A stretch of DNA of 64,000 nt from Ochromonas danica (GCA_015146655.1 VKHL01000058.1:1-64000); one strand, 5' to 3'. Positions 9,568 through 30,155 are shown, counted from the first letter of the stretch. Notes: generated by a model not told the origin, from the sequence alone. Made by a program: numbers and translations.

Positions 9568-9782
9568 TACCCAAGCTCTGTCTCTCTTCTAGTCTGATAA
9601 CATATAGTCTAAACTAAACTAACCTATACCCACTGAGAGCATTGAGTACTTCACATTTCATAGACGGCGTTAATCAGGGCTGTCTGAAATCTAATTCCGA
9701 AATGGAAATCTCTGTGCAAGTACTTAATTACGTTCGAGAATTAATTAGTTTTAGACTTCCTAATTAATTGATGATATCAGGT

Positions 9783-11549
9783 CTAAAGGTCGTCGTATTG
9801 ATCATCATTGGGATCATACTCATCTCCCGTCTCATCATCCTGTTCAGCAGTAGACTCTTCATCTCTTTTCTTAGCAAAAACCTCTTTCACGGTGTCGATG
9901 TTCCACATGTGAGCATTTTGAGATAACATCATCAAGGCCTCAAATGTATGAGGAGACATAGAGCTCTGATGATCAGCAACAACACGTTTCGAGATTGAAA
10001 ATAGTCGTTCAATCAAACAAGAAGTTGCAGGAATCCAATTCAAGTCGATGAATTCACTTTTGGTATTTAAAGTTCGTTGTTTGGCATCGAAAATTACCTG
10101 GGAGACAAAGTCCATCATTGGTTTGGAGGTGTTGATATTATTACTTTCTTCACTTTGAATCGTCTTGGGTTGTTTGAATCGTTCCATCAGAAGCTTTTCA
10201 CCTTCGGTAAGATCAAGCTCTCTTCTTGAAATGATCTTTATAATTCCATTCCTTAAATCTTCATTCTGTTGAGAGGAAGCAATCTCCGCATTATTTCGAC
10301 TGAGGTATTTCTGGAAAGATGGATATGCTGCACCATATTTTAAAATTAAAGAATCGAACACTGCTGGGGCAGTGTATGGATTGATATCTTCTTCTCCTTG
10401 AAGTACCTTTGTGGCAATGATAATATCCTTCAAATCAATCATCAAGTTGTCAATGATCACAATCTGTTCTTGTGAAGGAGAGAATTGAGCAACTTCTGGA
10501 AACTCTCTGAAATCGAGAAAGCCTGCCAGCTCTTGAAACCTCTTTAGCATATGATAGACAGAGGTCCAACGAGTGACATCCCTTGTTTTGGGACACAGAT
10601 TGGTTACCTTCTGAAGTTTGTAACGAGTTTTCAAGTTCGACAATGTTTTCATCAATTGATTCACTGTGTCAATCACCTCTTCCATATAATGCTCTTGATA
10701 GATTGCTTGTACTGCCAGGCTTAATCGATGAGCAAAGCAACCAATTAAAGGAATATTTGTTTGCTTGGAAATTGATTCATTGCCATTACAGTTGTTATCT
10801 CCACACAACAAGAATGCGATGTTGTTGTTCAAATTCAAATCATACCATCCCAACACTAATTTCAAATATTCAACTTGTGCCTTTGCTGTAAAATCAACAA
10901 TTTCGTGATCTTCGTCCAAATATGAAATACTCAACAAAATGATTCTTCTTTGACTATTTCCATTCTTCTCCTCCTCATTACCAAGATTGACAAAATTTGA
11001 TTGAAAAACAGCATATACTCCAACGTAGTGAGTTGCCTTATGTGTCCATCTATCGAAAATGATTCCAATCGGACCACATTGTTACAATTTCGATTTAATT
11101 TCTTCCTTCATATAGTCTGACACTTGAAAGAGACGAGTACAAAATGTATTCTTACTAATTGGAGCAAATTTTACAGCTTTTCTAAAGAATTTATCACCCA
11201 CCAATGATATAGGAAAATGACATTTTGCAATTAAAGAAAGCCATTCATATGTTTTCGTTATCTTTGAGTCATTATTTCTTTGAATAGATTTGCTTTGTTT
11301 TGCTTTGGAATTAGTGTCCTCAATTGCTTCCCAAGCGATATCTTTATGCTTTCCTTTTAAATGATTGATACGATTAATATAGTTTGTCCGCTTTGGAACG
11401 GATATTGCAGTTCCACAGAGATTACAAATATATGAATTTGGATTCTCTGGGTTAACTTTGAAGAAAGCTTCGCAAATATCTTTATTTTTAACAGGCTCAT
11501 TCATTGCTGCTGTTGCAGGACGTTTACCTAGAACAGATGCGAGCAGCAT
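9783..11549 (-). mobile_element. hAT-family DNA transposon (transposase with one stop)
   Basis: One reading frame of about 588 codons from ATG at 11549 to 9783, interrupted by a single in-frame TAA at 11084-11082. The N-terminal part holds a BED-type zinc finger (YICNLCGTAI ... RINHLKGKH). The catalytic part has FDRWTHKATHYVGVYAVF, then CGDNNCNGN and IGCFAHRLSLAV. The C-terminus has the hAT dimerisation motif (LNWIPATSCLIERLFSISKRV) and an acidic tail. Both parts are in the same frame, so the TAA looks like one base change rather than a large lesion, and the copy appears young. Exact ends were not fixed: CAGGGCTGTC at 9673 looks like a hAT terminus, but no matching inverted copy or 8-bp target duplication was seen on the right before the MATH-BTB upstream region begins near 11690. 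Confidence 0.85.
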
Positions 11550-11797
11550 GGTTATAGTAAAAAACAATTTAAACAATAAATCAACCCAATATTAGTCATT
11601 CAAATAATCCTTCGATTTAGATTCCAATTCAATTTGTTTGGAATTTTGAAAATACTGCATTCCATTCGCAAGAAGGAGAAAGATCTCATTCAGAGTATTT
11701 TATTTCTCTTCACAGAAAGTTCATCTCATATCAATAAGAATTGTCCCAATTGTTACTTCAGAATATTGAACGTGAAGTTGGAGGATCGATCATCATC

Positions 11798-12955
11798 ATG
11801 CTGTATGAAACAAGTGCGCTCACATCAAATTTCTCTTTTACCGTCAACTTTCGCGGATTCTCTTATTTTGAATCTGAAACTGGACAAGCAACGTCTAGTC
11901 CTATTGTAGAATTGGAAGACAACCTCTGGAGTGTCACTATCTATCCAGGAGGGTACAGGGAAGAATCGAAAGGGTATTTATCCTGTTTTCTTAAAAGTGA
12001 GTCCCTCGTAACGATTAAAGCCTCCTATAGCATTACCTTGGTCGGCCTTAATGAGGAGAAAACTCGCACCTACCAAAGGATGAGAACCTTTAAAAAAGAT
12101 CAAAGCTGGGGATATCCTAACTTCATTTCACTCGAAGAATTAAAGGATCCATCCAACGGATATTATAACGATGATACCATTGTCATCCGCTTCGATATCA
12201 GCATCTATAGTGGTCTTGAAATGAAAGTGCACGATGCACCATGGACAAATACTCGCATAACCAATAATGGTCCACAAGAATCTACATTGAAGAATGACCT
12301 CTCCTCCATGCTCTTCAATACACTCTTGTCTGATATCACCATACACGTGGGAGAAGAAAGAATACCTGCTCATCACTTTGTCTTGGCAACGAGATCAGAA
12401 GTCTTCCGAGCCATGTTCTCATCCAACATGATCGAAGCTACTGAGCGTGTCGTGCACATTGATGACTTCGACCTGCCTGTGGTCAAAGCCATGCTGCGCT
12501 TCCTCTATTCCGATGACTGTGAAGACCACGACTTAGCAGACCATGGAGATCAGTTACTGGCCATCGCCTGCAAATATGGCATATCAGGTCTGGTGGAGAA
12601 GGTGGAAAGCCACTTGAGCTCCACTCTCACCATCGCCAATGCAGCGAAAGTGCTGAAGATGGCGGACATGTGCAATGCTCAGAAGTTGAGAAGCAGTGCT
12701 CTGGACTTTATCGCTTGTAATCCAAAGGCAGTAGTTGAGAAAAATGGCTTCAGTCAACATATGGATCGCCAGTTGTTGTTTGATGTAATATGCAGGCTAT
12801 CTGGCGTGCCGTCTACTACCATTGATACGCAGCCAATTGCGGAAGAAGAAGAACAAGAACAAGAAGAACAAGAACAAGAAGAAGAAGTAGAAGTTTTGAG
12901 TGTCTCACTTGTGTCGTCTGACAGGACAAAGAAGAGGAAGCGAAGGGCTGAGTAG
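11798..12955 (+). CDS. MATH-BTB domain protein with NLS-like tail
   Basis: A 385-residue protein starting at MLYETSALTS (ATG 11798); this start and its leader GATCGATCATCATC align with the copy starting at 545. A MATH domain spans about 10-150 (FSFTVNFRGFSYF, IYPGGYREESKGYLSCF), a BTB domain about 165-275 (SDITIHVGEERIPAHHFVL, RSEVFRAMFSSNM) and a short BACK-like region. It then departs from the paralogue and ends in a Glu/Gln-rich run and KKRKRR, which could be a nuclear localisation signal. About 320 bp (12397-12716) match the gene at 2239-3453 with only about five differences. An upstream TTCTCTTCACAG at about 11707-11718 suggests a 5'UTR intron. The likely role is a cullin-3 substrate adaptor. 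Confidence 0.9.
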   Translation: MLYETSALTSNFSFTVNFRGFSYFESETGQATSSPIVELEDNLWSVTIYPGGYREESKGYLSCFLKSESLVTIKASYSITLVGLNEEKTRTYQRMRTFKKDQSWGYPNFISLEELKDPSNGYYNDDTIVIRFDISIYSGLEMKVHDAPWTNTRITNNGPQESTLKNDLSSMLFNTLLSDITIHVGEERIPAHHFVLATRSEVFRAMFSSNMIEATERVVHIDDFDLPVVKAMLRFLYSDDCEDHDLADHGDQLLAIACKYGISGLVEKVESHLSSTLTIANAAKVLKMADMCNAQKLRSSALDFIACNPKAVVEKNGFSQHMDRQLLFDVICRLSGVPSTTIDTQPIAEEEEQEQEEQEQEEEVEVLSVSLVSSDRTKKRKRRAE

Positions 12956-13596
12956 CTTCTTCGTCATTTGTCTGGTTGCTTCTTCGAGTAGAAGATAAGT
13001 GCTTATAGAAGGTCACCTGCAACATGTGCCTTGAGACTTCTGGACAATAGACCAACATTTTCAACACTTTAAGACATCTAACCTAATGGCATGCGCCGTA
13101 TTTCCTTGACATTGCTTTCTTTAATAGCACAGGTTTTTGACTACTTGTTGCTATTCCACCATTATTCTCTGTCATCGCCTCCTTTATATTCTTCGAGCTC
13201 GAAAACGCTACTGAGATCTCATTCCCCAACATACTCCCTGCTGTCGAAGCTCGAGTAAGATGTTTCTCTTCTATCAATAACAAAAGATCAATATATAGGC
13301 AATTAGTAAACAAAGATGTGATAAATTAAGTTAACTGGAGGTGAAACCTTTCATACTGTATACTAACTAACTCCACACTATGAACTAACTAGCTGAGGGA
13401 GGAAGCTATTCAACAACAACTCCTTCACATCGCGACAACCAGCTGATGATGATACTGTAGAAGAGAATCCTTTGCTATAGCTTGCTGTATATTCCAAGGT
13501 CATGATAGTGGGACTCGAAGACTGATTTCGACTGCCCCTAACTCTCCATGATATTACATTATAAACAGGTCATTGTATTGTACTTATAACACTTGA
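12956..13596. other. Intergenic, convergent 3' ends
   Basis: About 640 bp between two convergent genes. A minus-strand open frame at 13083-13313 is slightly Ser-rich but has no recognisable domain. No RNA gene or repeat is seen. Confidence 0.4.
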
Positions 13597-14353
13597 TCAT
13601 TTAGGACAACTCTCTGTATGAAACTTGGATAGTGACAGATGATTTTCAAAGTCTGCAATGGCATTCTTTTCATGTCTTGCTGTCTCTTGTTTCTTTCGTA
13701 ATGTCTCATTCATATGTTTTCGAAGTGTTTTTCCTTCTTTTTGTCCTTCTACACGTTGTAGATATGTTTTATGCCATTCTTTACGACGAACAAAAGCATC
13801 AACATAAAGACGATCTTGTTTTAACACTCGACTATTCTCATTACCATCCAACAATGATGTTTGATGACGAATACTATTACCACTACCACCAGTAGTATGT
13901 CGTAAAGACAAAGGTGTTGTTTGTCGTAATACAGAGGAATGAGAGGAAGCACTTAGTGCAGCTGTTAGCATAGGAAGTGTAGAGGTAGATGAGCCTTGTC
14001 GTAGACTGTTCATACCAAAGGAAGAAGCTGTACTAGCTCGACTAAGACTGGAAGGTGAAAGTGAACCATAGCGGGCAAAGCGATCGACATTGGGTGGAAG
14101 AGGTAACTTTCCTTCTTCTCGTCCTCGTGATGCTCGAGCAGAATCAGCTTCTCCAAAGATATCCAACTAGAGAGATACAGATAGATAGATAGAGATGTTA
14201 GTACAAGGTTATTCAATTGAATTCAGTGTAATAGGGTCAAACATAACGACAATTTACTATCAACACATGTTACTGTGATTACCCTTTTCATCTAGTCAAG
14301 AAGGACAGAGTCGCATACATAGACACACAAGCACACAAGCACACAAGCACACA

Positions 14354-14435
<82 letters not shown>

Positions 14436-14983
14436 CCTGGTGTAGTATGACTTACTTTTAACAGAGAGCGGATATGTCCATGATCATAACCTGTAATACG
14501 TGGACTAGCAGAATCTTGTGGTCGTAAGAAATCTTCAATAGGTTGTAAACTATGAAATGCAGTGTCTTCACGTTCTTTCTTCTCTATGGCATCTTCTCGT
14601 CGACGTCTAGAATAGGTTAATCTCTTCTTTTGTTGGATAATTTCTAAATCATGTGGATCTTTCATAGGATGCATATCTTCTAATAAATTTTTAATTTCTT
14701 TTCGTTGTTTTAATAAAATAGAAGCTGATTCAATAGCTGTCTTCCTATGAAATGCTGTTGGATCATGAGATAAGATTTCTTGATGTAATTTTCTTCTCAT
14801 GATAGTTTCAGTGACAAGATCAGCACTTAAATCAACGGGTGTAACAGGTAGACTAGGACCACGTGATGATAAAACTAAAGCAGAACGTGCACGTAACATT
14901 TCAACATTTTCAAGTGAATGTTGATCAAACGAAAGACTATGTCCTGTTTTAAAATAATCAGCTAAGCTTTGACTATGTTGCAT
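13597..14983 (-). CDS. Unknown two-exon protein, basic and coiled
   Basis: Exon 1 14983-14456 and exon 2 14166-13597 are joined in phase 0 by an intron with consensus sites (AAAGTAAGT ... CTCTCTAG), giving 365 residues. The N-terminal half is helical and charged (METIMRRKL-like stretches, QKKRLTYSRRRREDAIEKKE). The middle is Ser-rich (SLSPSSLSRASTASSF). The C-terminal 80 residues are again basic and helical (KTLRKHMNETLRKKQE). No signal peptide, membrane segment or known domain was recognised, so no function is proposed. The intron is unusually long for this window (289 nt) because it contains a pure dinucleotide array. The gene is divergent from RAB6 and may share its promoter. Confidence 0.65.
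14356..14432. repeat. (CA)n microsatellite in an intron
   Basis: About 77 bp of uninterrupted CA on the plus strand, (TG)n on the coding strand of the host gene, starting about 24 bp after the 5' splice site. It is preceded on the plus strand by degenerate CACAAG repeats. Confidence 0.95.
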
Positions 14984-16589
<1,606 letters not shown>

Positions 16590-16842
16590 ATGACGAGATT
16601 TGAGAAGAGAAAGAAAGAGAATGGATGATGGCTGTCGTCGTCATTGATCACGTCGACAGCTTGGTGATGGCTATTAAAGATAGCTAGCTTCCTTTAGTTT
16701 AATTCCTATGGCTAATGTTTACACTCACACAATCATTGAAAGTCTGGTGTATTTATTAACTAACTACTGTAGGACACTAGCTACAACTAAAAACACATAC
16801 ACACACACTACGCATACATGATGCTTATGGTCGAGGGAGTAA

Positions 16843-24494
<7,652 letters not shown>

Positions 24495-24614
24495 TTCCCC
24501 ACTCACTCATCCCAGATTTCCAGACTTCCAGACTTCGGCCAGGTGATAAATGAATTGCTTTGTTGACAAGTACTGTGTTAGAAGTCAAACACTTCCACTT
24601 CTTCCAAGTGAGGA
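24495..24614. promoter_or_regulatory. Short divergent promoter
   Basis: Only 120 bp separate the starts of the ARM-repeat gene (minus) and the Cys-rich secreted protein gene (plus), so their core promoters must abut or overlap. No specific factor site was recognised. Confidence 0.4.
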
Positions 24615-25202
24615 ATGAGAATGAGAATGAACTTGCTTCTCTTGTCTTCTATGATACTATTATTATTATTATTATTTGTTTTCTCATCTGCCGAACAACA
24701 ACAACAACAACAAAATGAACAAAATGAACAACATTATCTAAGACGTCTTTTTGGTTCTAATTGTATTGAAATAGAACGTGGTATAATTACCCCCTATTTC
24801 AAATGTGAAGGATGTCGTATAGAAAGTGCAACAGAATGTCTAAATGATATGAGACAAAATAAATCAGGAAATGTTCATCCACATTGTCCATTTCCATCTG
24901 CTTTCTATACTAATCCAACAGATACTTGTTGTCCTGTAATTTCATCAGGTAATTTAGATTATGTTGGTTCAGCTTATCCTGAAGCATTAAGATGTATTTC
25001 ACGTGTTAATTGTGCTTCTTCTTTGATCTATACGGAGTTATTAAAAGAATGTTTACAAGTTTGTCCACAATCAGATTCAAGAAATGGTGCTTCAATATGT
25101 TATGCTGATTTTAATACAGCAAGTCATCGTCATGGAGCTGTCTTGTCTTATTCTCTGTATTTTCTAATCACTCTACTCTGTCTCTACTTCACTCTTCCCT
25201 AA
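24615..25202 (+). CDS. Secreted Cys-rich protein, probably GPI-anchored
   Basis: A 195-residue single-exon protein. A strong signal peptide (MRMRMNLLLLSSMILLLLLL) is followed by a short poly-Gln/Glu stretch and an ectodomain with 12 cysteines, including FKCEGC and DTCCPV, which should form disulphides. The C-terminus is a hydrophobic segment (YSLYFLITLLCLYFTLP) ending the protein, preceded by a small-residue and polar stretch: the layout of a GPI-attachment signal. No family was recognised. It is expected at the cell surface. A single C-terminal membrane anchor is the alternative reading. Confidence 0.8.
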   Translation: MRMRMNLLLLSSMILLLLLLFVFSSAEQQQQQQNEQNEQHYLRRLFGSNCIEIERGIITPYFKCEGCRIESATECLNDMRQNKSGNVHPHCPFPSAFYTNPTDTCCPVISSGNLDYVGSAYPEALRCISRVNCASSLIYTELLKECLQVCPQSDSRNGASICYADFNTASHRHGAVLSYSLYFLITLLCLYFTLP

Positions 25203-25688
25203 CAATAGCAACAACAACAACAACTACAACTACGAGGAGGAGGATACTGAGTCTATGCTGACAATAGCTGGTAATGGGTGGTGACATCAGAATGGAATCA
25301 AAGAGACCAAGAATGTACTGTGGTGTACTGTAGGTCTGGTGATGAGATGGTTGTGTTAAGTTGTGTTAAGTTGTGTGTCTGTGTGTGCGTTGTTATTGTT
25401 ATCGTGACTTGCGTGTGTTAACTCGCTCTGCTGAGAATAAAAGACTAATGGTCAGACAGAGCAGACACCGACAACCACTGTATTGTGTATATACTGTATA
25501 GTTTAGCAGACTGTAGTAGTCTATACTAGTAGTATGGTGTAGTTAGAACTACTACTAGTACTGCTACTACTACTACCTGGTCTATTGTACTTGTAGTTCC
25601 TATTTGGTAACTTTGTATAAAACAGAATCTCTCTCCCCTAATTGTTTCTATTGTTTTTCTTATTTTCTTATTACTAGACTATCACAAT
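25203..25688. other. Intergenic, convergent 3' ends
   Basis: About 490 bp between convergent genes. It contains GTTGTGTTAA repeats (about 25350-25375) and short CTACTA/TAGTAG runs that can pair with each other (about 25505-25580). No coding or RNA gene is seen. Confidence 0.4.
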
Positions 25689-27019
25689 TTATTTGGATTT
25701 AGATTTGGGAGTTTTTCGTTGTGCTTCTGTGACTTTCTTTCGATGAACCTATAACACAACATACAGTACATCACACAGTATTAAAGTGAGAAATACGATG
25801 ACATTTGATGACATGAGATAGTCTAAGATACGGTAGGACTTACTTTGGATGCAGTGTGTTGAGTTAGTTGAGCAGCACTTTTGAAATATTTACTACACAC
25901 TGCACAGTGGAAAGATGCACTGCTACCATCACCATCACCATCCTCCTCCCCTTCTACTTGGTCTTCTTCTTCTTCCTTCACACCTTCCCCACCACCACCA
26001 CTCTTCTTCTCCTTCTTCTTGCTGTCATCATCCCCTGCTGCTGTCATCTGGTTTTCCTGTAGAGACAAGGCTATGAGATCATCTTCCATCTCTCTATACC
26101 CATTCACCATTTCAATCTCTTCATCTTCATCATCTTCATTATCAGCTAATAGAAAAGCACTTTTTCGTTCTTCTTCTCTTCTACGTTGTTCTTCACTATC
26201 TTCTTCATAAGTACTCTTCCATCGTTCACGTATTTCTTTTCTTCGACGTTGTTCTTCTAATTTAGCAGCTTGTTTTCGACTTTCTTCTTCTTTCTTACGA
26301 TTAGCTTTCTCAATTTCAATATGAATCATACGTGGATCACGTTTCTTCACAAAGGCTACTAAAGATCGTATATTCGTAATCCATTCTTTACGTGCATTTT
26401 CTCGTAATTTCGTATTTTCTTTCTCCATGGCACGTTTAACTTGTCTATTAGGAGCTTCTAAAACATTATATTCATCTGCCCAGGTAAAAGACATCTCAGA
26501 GACATAGTTCTCCCATTGACTATAGAAGAAGATGACTTCTTCTGGTAGACTCGTACTTGTTCCAAACACTGGATATCCTCCTCCATGATGATGTCCTTTC
26601 TTATTAGTATTAGTACTAGTATTAGCTTTAGTTTGTTCTTGTTCATCTAAGAGATGAAAGACATCACTATAAATTTGATAAAATCCATCTGGACTATCAT
26701 CAAATTGCGTAAAACAAGATGAATTAAAATATTGCCAAATATTGACTAATCCACCATGTTCTTCATCATCTTCATCACTATTGATACCATTACCACCACG
26801 TAAAATAGACTCACGATGATCATCATACCATTTACGTTCATGTGGATCATTTAAGACAGTAAAAGCAGTTGAAATTTCTTTAAAATTAGCTGTGGCCATG
26901 TCTTCTTGACCAAAATTTCGATCAGGATGCCATTTTAAGGCTAACTTCTTATATTGCTTCTTAACATCTTCAGGTGAAGCATCACGAGGTAATTCTAACA
27001 CTTCATAATGGCATCGCAT
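25689..27019 (-). CDS. DNAJC21/Jjj1-like J-domain zinc-finger protein
   Basis: Exon 1 27019-25844 and exon 2 25748-25689 give 411 residues, starting at MRCHYEVLELP. The J domain is residues 1-68 with the HPD motif at 31-33, so it should stimulate Hsp70. A DNAJC21-type central region follows (FNSSCFTQFDDSPDGFYQIY, FTWADEYNVLEAPNRQVKR), then a long charged coiled coil and an acidic linker. It ends in a C2H2 finger, FHCAVCSKYFKSAAQLTQH with the last His in exon 2 (SKVHRKK); the intron falls inside the finger and splicing completes it. Yeast Jjj1 and human DNAJC21 act with Hsp70 in late cytoplasmic 60S ribosome maturation, and that role is likely here. The intron is 95 nt. Confidence 0.92.
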
Positions 27020-27700
27020 CCTGATAAATTCCAAGTATTTCACGGGAAAGTTGAAATCAAATGAATGGAAAGCAAACAATGCTGGATTGTTAACTTAATC
27101 TGAAACTCGAAAGCGTTACTAAACTAATCCTAATATTGGGATTTATAACTTATACTCACTCCACAACTTCCCAGTTTTCCTTAACTCGGAATACGTCAGC
27201 TCAGCTCCTAGAGCTCTAAATTGAATTTGCATGTTGAATTACTGTAATGGTAAATTAAAGCATGGAACTGTCGGCAATATGGGATTTGGAAGGTAGTTGG
27301 ATGAGTAGGGGATGAGAACTTGTTGAAAAAAGTTAATATGAAAGAAGCTTAGAATCAAAGATGATGACAAGAGAGTTAGTTCATCAGCACAGCAATAATT
27401 CACTATGACTGCCATAACATAGGCATTGCAGAGCAAGCTGGAGGAAAATCTAACTAATGAAGAAGAGTTTCTAATGCAATGGATAAGGTAAGACAAAAGA
27501 TGAAAATGAATGGTAGCTATCGACATCTTTGCTGCTTATATCTTTAGCAAGTTGTTAACTAATGCTTCATACAGCTTTGATAGTAATGAGACAAACAGTT
27601 GTTCAACTAACATCTTCTATAATATAGACCACACATCATCATCGTACAACCTCCTTACCCACTACACATCCAGCAAATCTAGGAGATGAAGAAGAAGGAG
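27020..27700. other. Intergenic
   Basis: About 680 bp between the start of the J-domain gene and the 3' end of the TPR gene. The minus-strand open frame at 27239-27526 has no recognisable domain. No repeats or RNA genes were recognised. Confidence 0.4.
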
Positions 27701-28423
27701 TTAGAGTTCATAGAGATAGTCATCATAAGAAAGCCCAGAGGAAGTCGTGGCATGAGGAATGCCGAAGGTAAGCATTCTTCCACGATGTAGAAGCACTTCA
27801 TTGGAGGCGTCACCATACTTCTGTAACAAGATATAGAGGGCACGATTCATTGCCCAATCACATTCTTGTTTACGATGAATTCGATAAGAAGCTGAACCAA
27901 GATTAGTCAAAGCTTGTGCAGTTTTCTCACTTTCGACACCATCTAACTTCTCATGAATACCAACAATTTCTTTCGCAATCTCGACTGCTTCTTCATATCG
28001 ATGTTGTTTATGTAAAGAACGACCTAGTTTTTGTAAAGCTGAAGCATATTCATAGGATTTCTTGCCATGTTGACTAATTGTATCTTCAACTTCTAAACGT
28101 GCTCGTATTTCATCCATTCTTAATTGAGTTTTTTGTTTTTCATCCAAAATTTCATCATCTAGGATAATTCGATCTGGTTTTTTGCTTTCTTCTTGCTGTT
28201 GTTGTTCATCGTCTTCTTCTTGAGAATTAGATTTTGATTTTTCTTGTTCTTGTTTATTTAAGTTTTTAATATGTTCATTAAGTTCTTCTTTGGAGGTGAA
28301 AACTAGTTCATCCTTGTTTGCAGCAGCAGCAGCAGTGCTTCCAGCAGCAGGATCTTCTACACTGTGAGAGATCTGTAGTAGCACTACTACTAACACTACT
28401 AGACAGAGTAAGATACCTTTCAT
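27701..28423 (-). CDS. Lumenal TPR protein
   Basis: A 240-residue protein. The first in-frame ATG is at 28423 and starts a signal peptide (MKGILLCLVVLVVVLLQ). A Lys/Glu/Gln-rich linker of about 80 residues is followed by two to three tetratricopeptide-like repeats (about 115-215), for example YASALQKLGRSLHKQHRYEE and TAQALTNLGSASYRIHRKQE, in the kinesin-light-chain style. TPRs bind other proteins. With a signal peptide and no retention or membrane signal visible, the protein could be secretory or enter the plastid route; the target is unknown. It is divergent from panB. Confidence 0.75.
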   Translation of the reverse strand: MKGILLCLVVLVVVLLQISHSVEDPAAGSTAAAAANKDELVFTSKEELNEHIKNLNKQEQEKSKSNSQEEDDEQQQQEESKKPDRIILDDEILDEKQKTQLRMDEIRARLEVEDTISQHGKKSYEYASALQKLGRSLHKQHRYEEAVEIAKEIVGIHEKLDGVESEKTAQALTNLGSASYRIHRKQECDWAMNRALYILLQKYGDASNEVLLHRGRMLTFGIPHATTSSGLSYDDYLYEL

Positions 28424-28667
28424 TACACCCAACACAAATGATCAACAACAACCAGACGATACAAGCACTTGTAAGAAAAAAAGACGAAGAAGAAGCGAAA
28501 CCGAAAAACAGTGTTGCACTACTACAACAACGCGTTGTTGTTCTTATCCCACACCTTGAAGGTTCTGTTCCTTATTCTCTCTTGTTTGTTGAAAGTGCAG
28601 TTGAGTTTACCTTTACCATTCAGCATTCTCTTACTTTTTCTCTTGTGTTGGTTGCTAGTGTCTTTGA
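28424..28667. promoter_or_regulatory. Divergent promoter, TPR gene / panB
   Basis: 244 bp between two divergent starts. The plus strand carries A/G-rich runs near 28470-28505 and a CAACGCGTTG palindrome near 28529-28538. No known factor site was recognised. Confidence 0.35.
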
Positions 28668-29888
28668 ATGATGAAGTCGTGCTTTCCTCGAGGATTATTA
28701 TCTCAGCTACTACTAACTACTACTTCTTCCTCCAGACAATCCAAATCTGTTGTCAGATATGCTGCAGTTCAATACTCTGTCCGTCATCCTCTATCTTCTC
28801 TATCCACTCCTACTACTGAAACTAAAATCAAAGATTACAGCAAGGAGAGAAAGATGACTGCTTTAGAGATTCAACATCTCAAGAGAAAGGGCAGGAAGAT
28901 CGCAATGATCACAGCCTATGACTACCCCACTGTGAGTGACTCCCTCGCCTTGTCTCTTGTGCCTTCATCCCCATCATTATCCTTGTGCTAATTCTCTTCT
29001 TCTATGGGTGATTCCACCTCCCAGGCAAAGCATGCGGAGAATGCTGGTTTTGAAGTTGTTCTAGTAGGTGATTCACTAGGAATGGTCGTGTTAGGTTATG
29101 ATACCACACAACCTGTCACTATGGAGGATATGATTCATCATTGTAAAGCAGTTCGTAGAGGAGCTCCCTCACGATTTATTGTCGGAGATATGCCTTTTGG
29201 TTCCTATGAAAAGAGTATCGAACAAGGTCTTGAAAATGCTTTTCGTTTGATTAAAGAAGCTGGATGTGATGCTGTTAAACTAGAAGGAGCAGGTAAGTAC
29301 AAGGCACAATTAGTTGAGCGTTTAGTAGATAGTGGAATAGCAGTGATGGGTCATATAGGACTCACTCCACAGTCTATTAGTGTCCTGGGAGGATTTAGAG
29401 CACAAGGACGAACTGCTGTAAAGGCACGTCAATTGATTGATGATGCTCTGAGTTTACAACAAGCAGGATGTTTTGCAGTTGTTATAGAATGTGTACCTGC
29501 TCCTGTTGGACAAGCTATTACAGCGGCTTTAGAAGTTCCAACTATTGGCATTGGAGCAGGTCCACATACTTCTGGTCAAGTCTTAGTTTATCATGATTTA
29601 CTAGGAGTGATGCATCATCCTCATCATGCAAAACACGTCCCTTCCTTCTGTAAGCAGTATGTCCAGTTAGGAGAGCAAATTCATGATGCCTTATTACAAT
29701 ATAAGAATGAAGTACACAATGGAGAGTTCCCCACAGAGAAGTACTCTCCTTATATCATGTCACCAGAAGAAAAGGCAAAGTTTGATGACCTTCTAGATCA
29801 AGATGCTCAAGCTCGTGAACAGAAGGCTCGCGCTATTGACAAGAAGCTACGGGAAGCTGACGAGTATGAGCAAGTCAAATTGTACTGA
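28668..29888 (+). CDS. panB: Ketopantoate hydroxymethyltransferase
   Basis: Exon 1 28668-28931 and exon 2 29025-29888 (93-nt intron ACT|GTGAGT ... CCCAG|GCA) give 375 residues. The enzyme adds a hydroxymethyl group from methylene-THF to 2-oxoisovalerate, the first committed step to pantothenate and CoA. Family motifs are clear: ITAYDYPT across the splice site, LVGDSLGMVVLGYDTT (metal and substrate binding), GDMPFGSYE, AVKLEGA, VMGHIGLTPQS, IECVPAPVG and IGIGAGPHTSGQVLV. The first 60 residues are Arg/Ser/Leu-rich with few acids, a likely mitochondrial presequence. The C-terminus has an extra charged helix of about 30 residues. Confidence 0.95.
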
Positions 29889-30155
29889 TAATGACCAACA
29901 ACAACGTATGAGATACACTGGTCTAGTGACATAAGATTAGAATAGCTTACAGTAGTTCTTAGAACAGAAGCTTGTACTCTGTTCACACTACACCGCTTTA
30001 ACTTTGCTTAAAACCTGTCAGAGGAAATCGGAGGCCTGTTAGACATTTAAATTCACAGTTACTGCTGTGAGCTTAGTTGTCATAGTATAGTAGTAGATAA
30101 CGATTTTCATTGATTCATATGCTCCATGAGCCTCATTGGCCTATCGAAGAGCGCC

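Noticed and set aside
13083-13313. Minus-strand frame with TRASTAGSMLG, slightly like SRASTASSFG in the neighbouring gene
   Set aside because: The match is short and of low complexity; not enough for a duplicate or pseudogene call.
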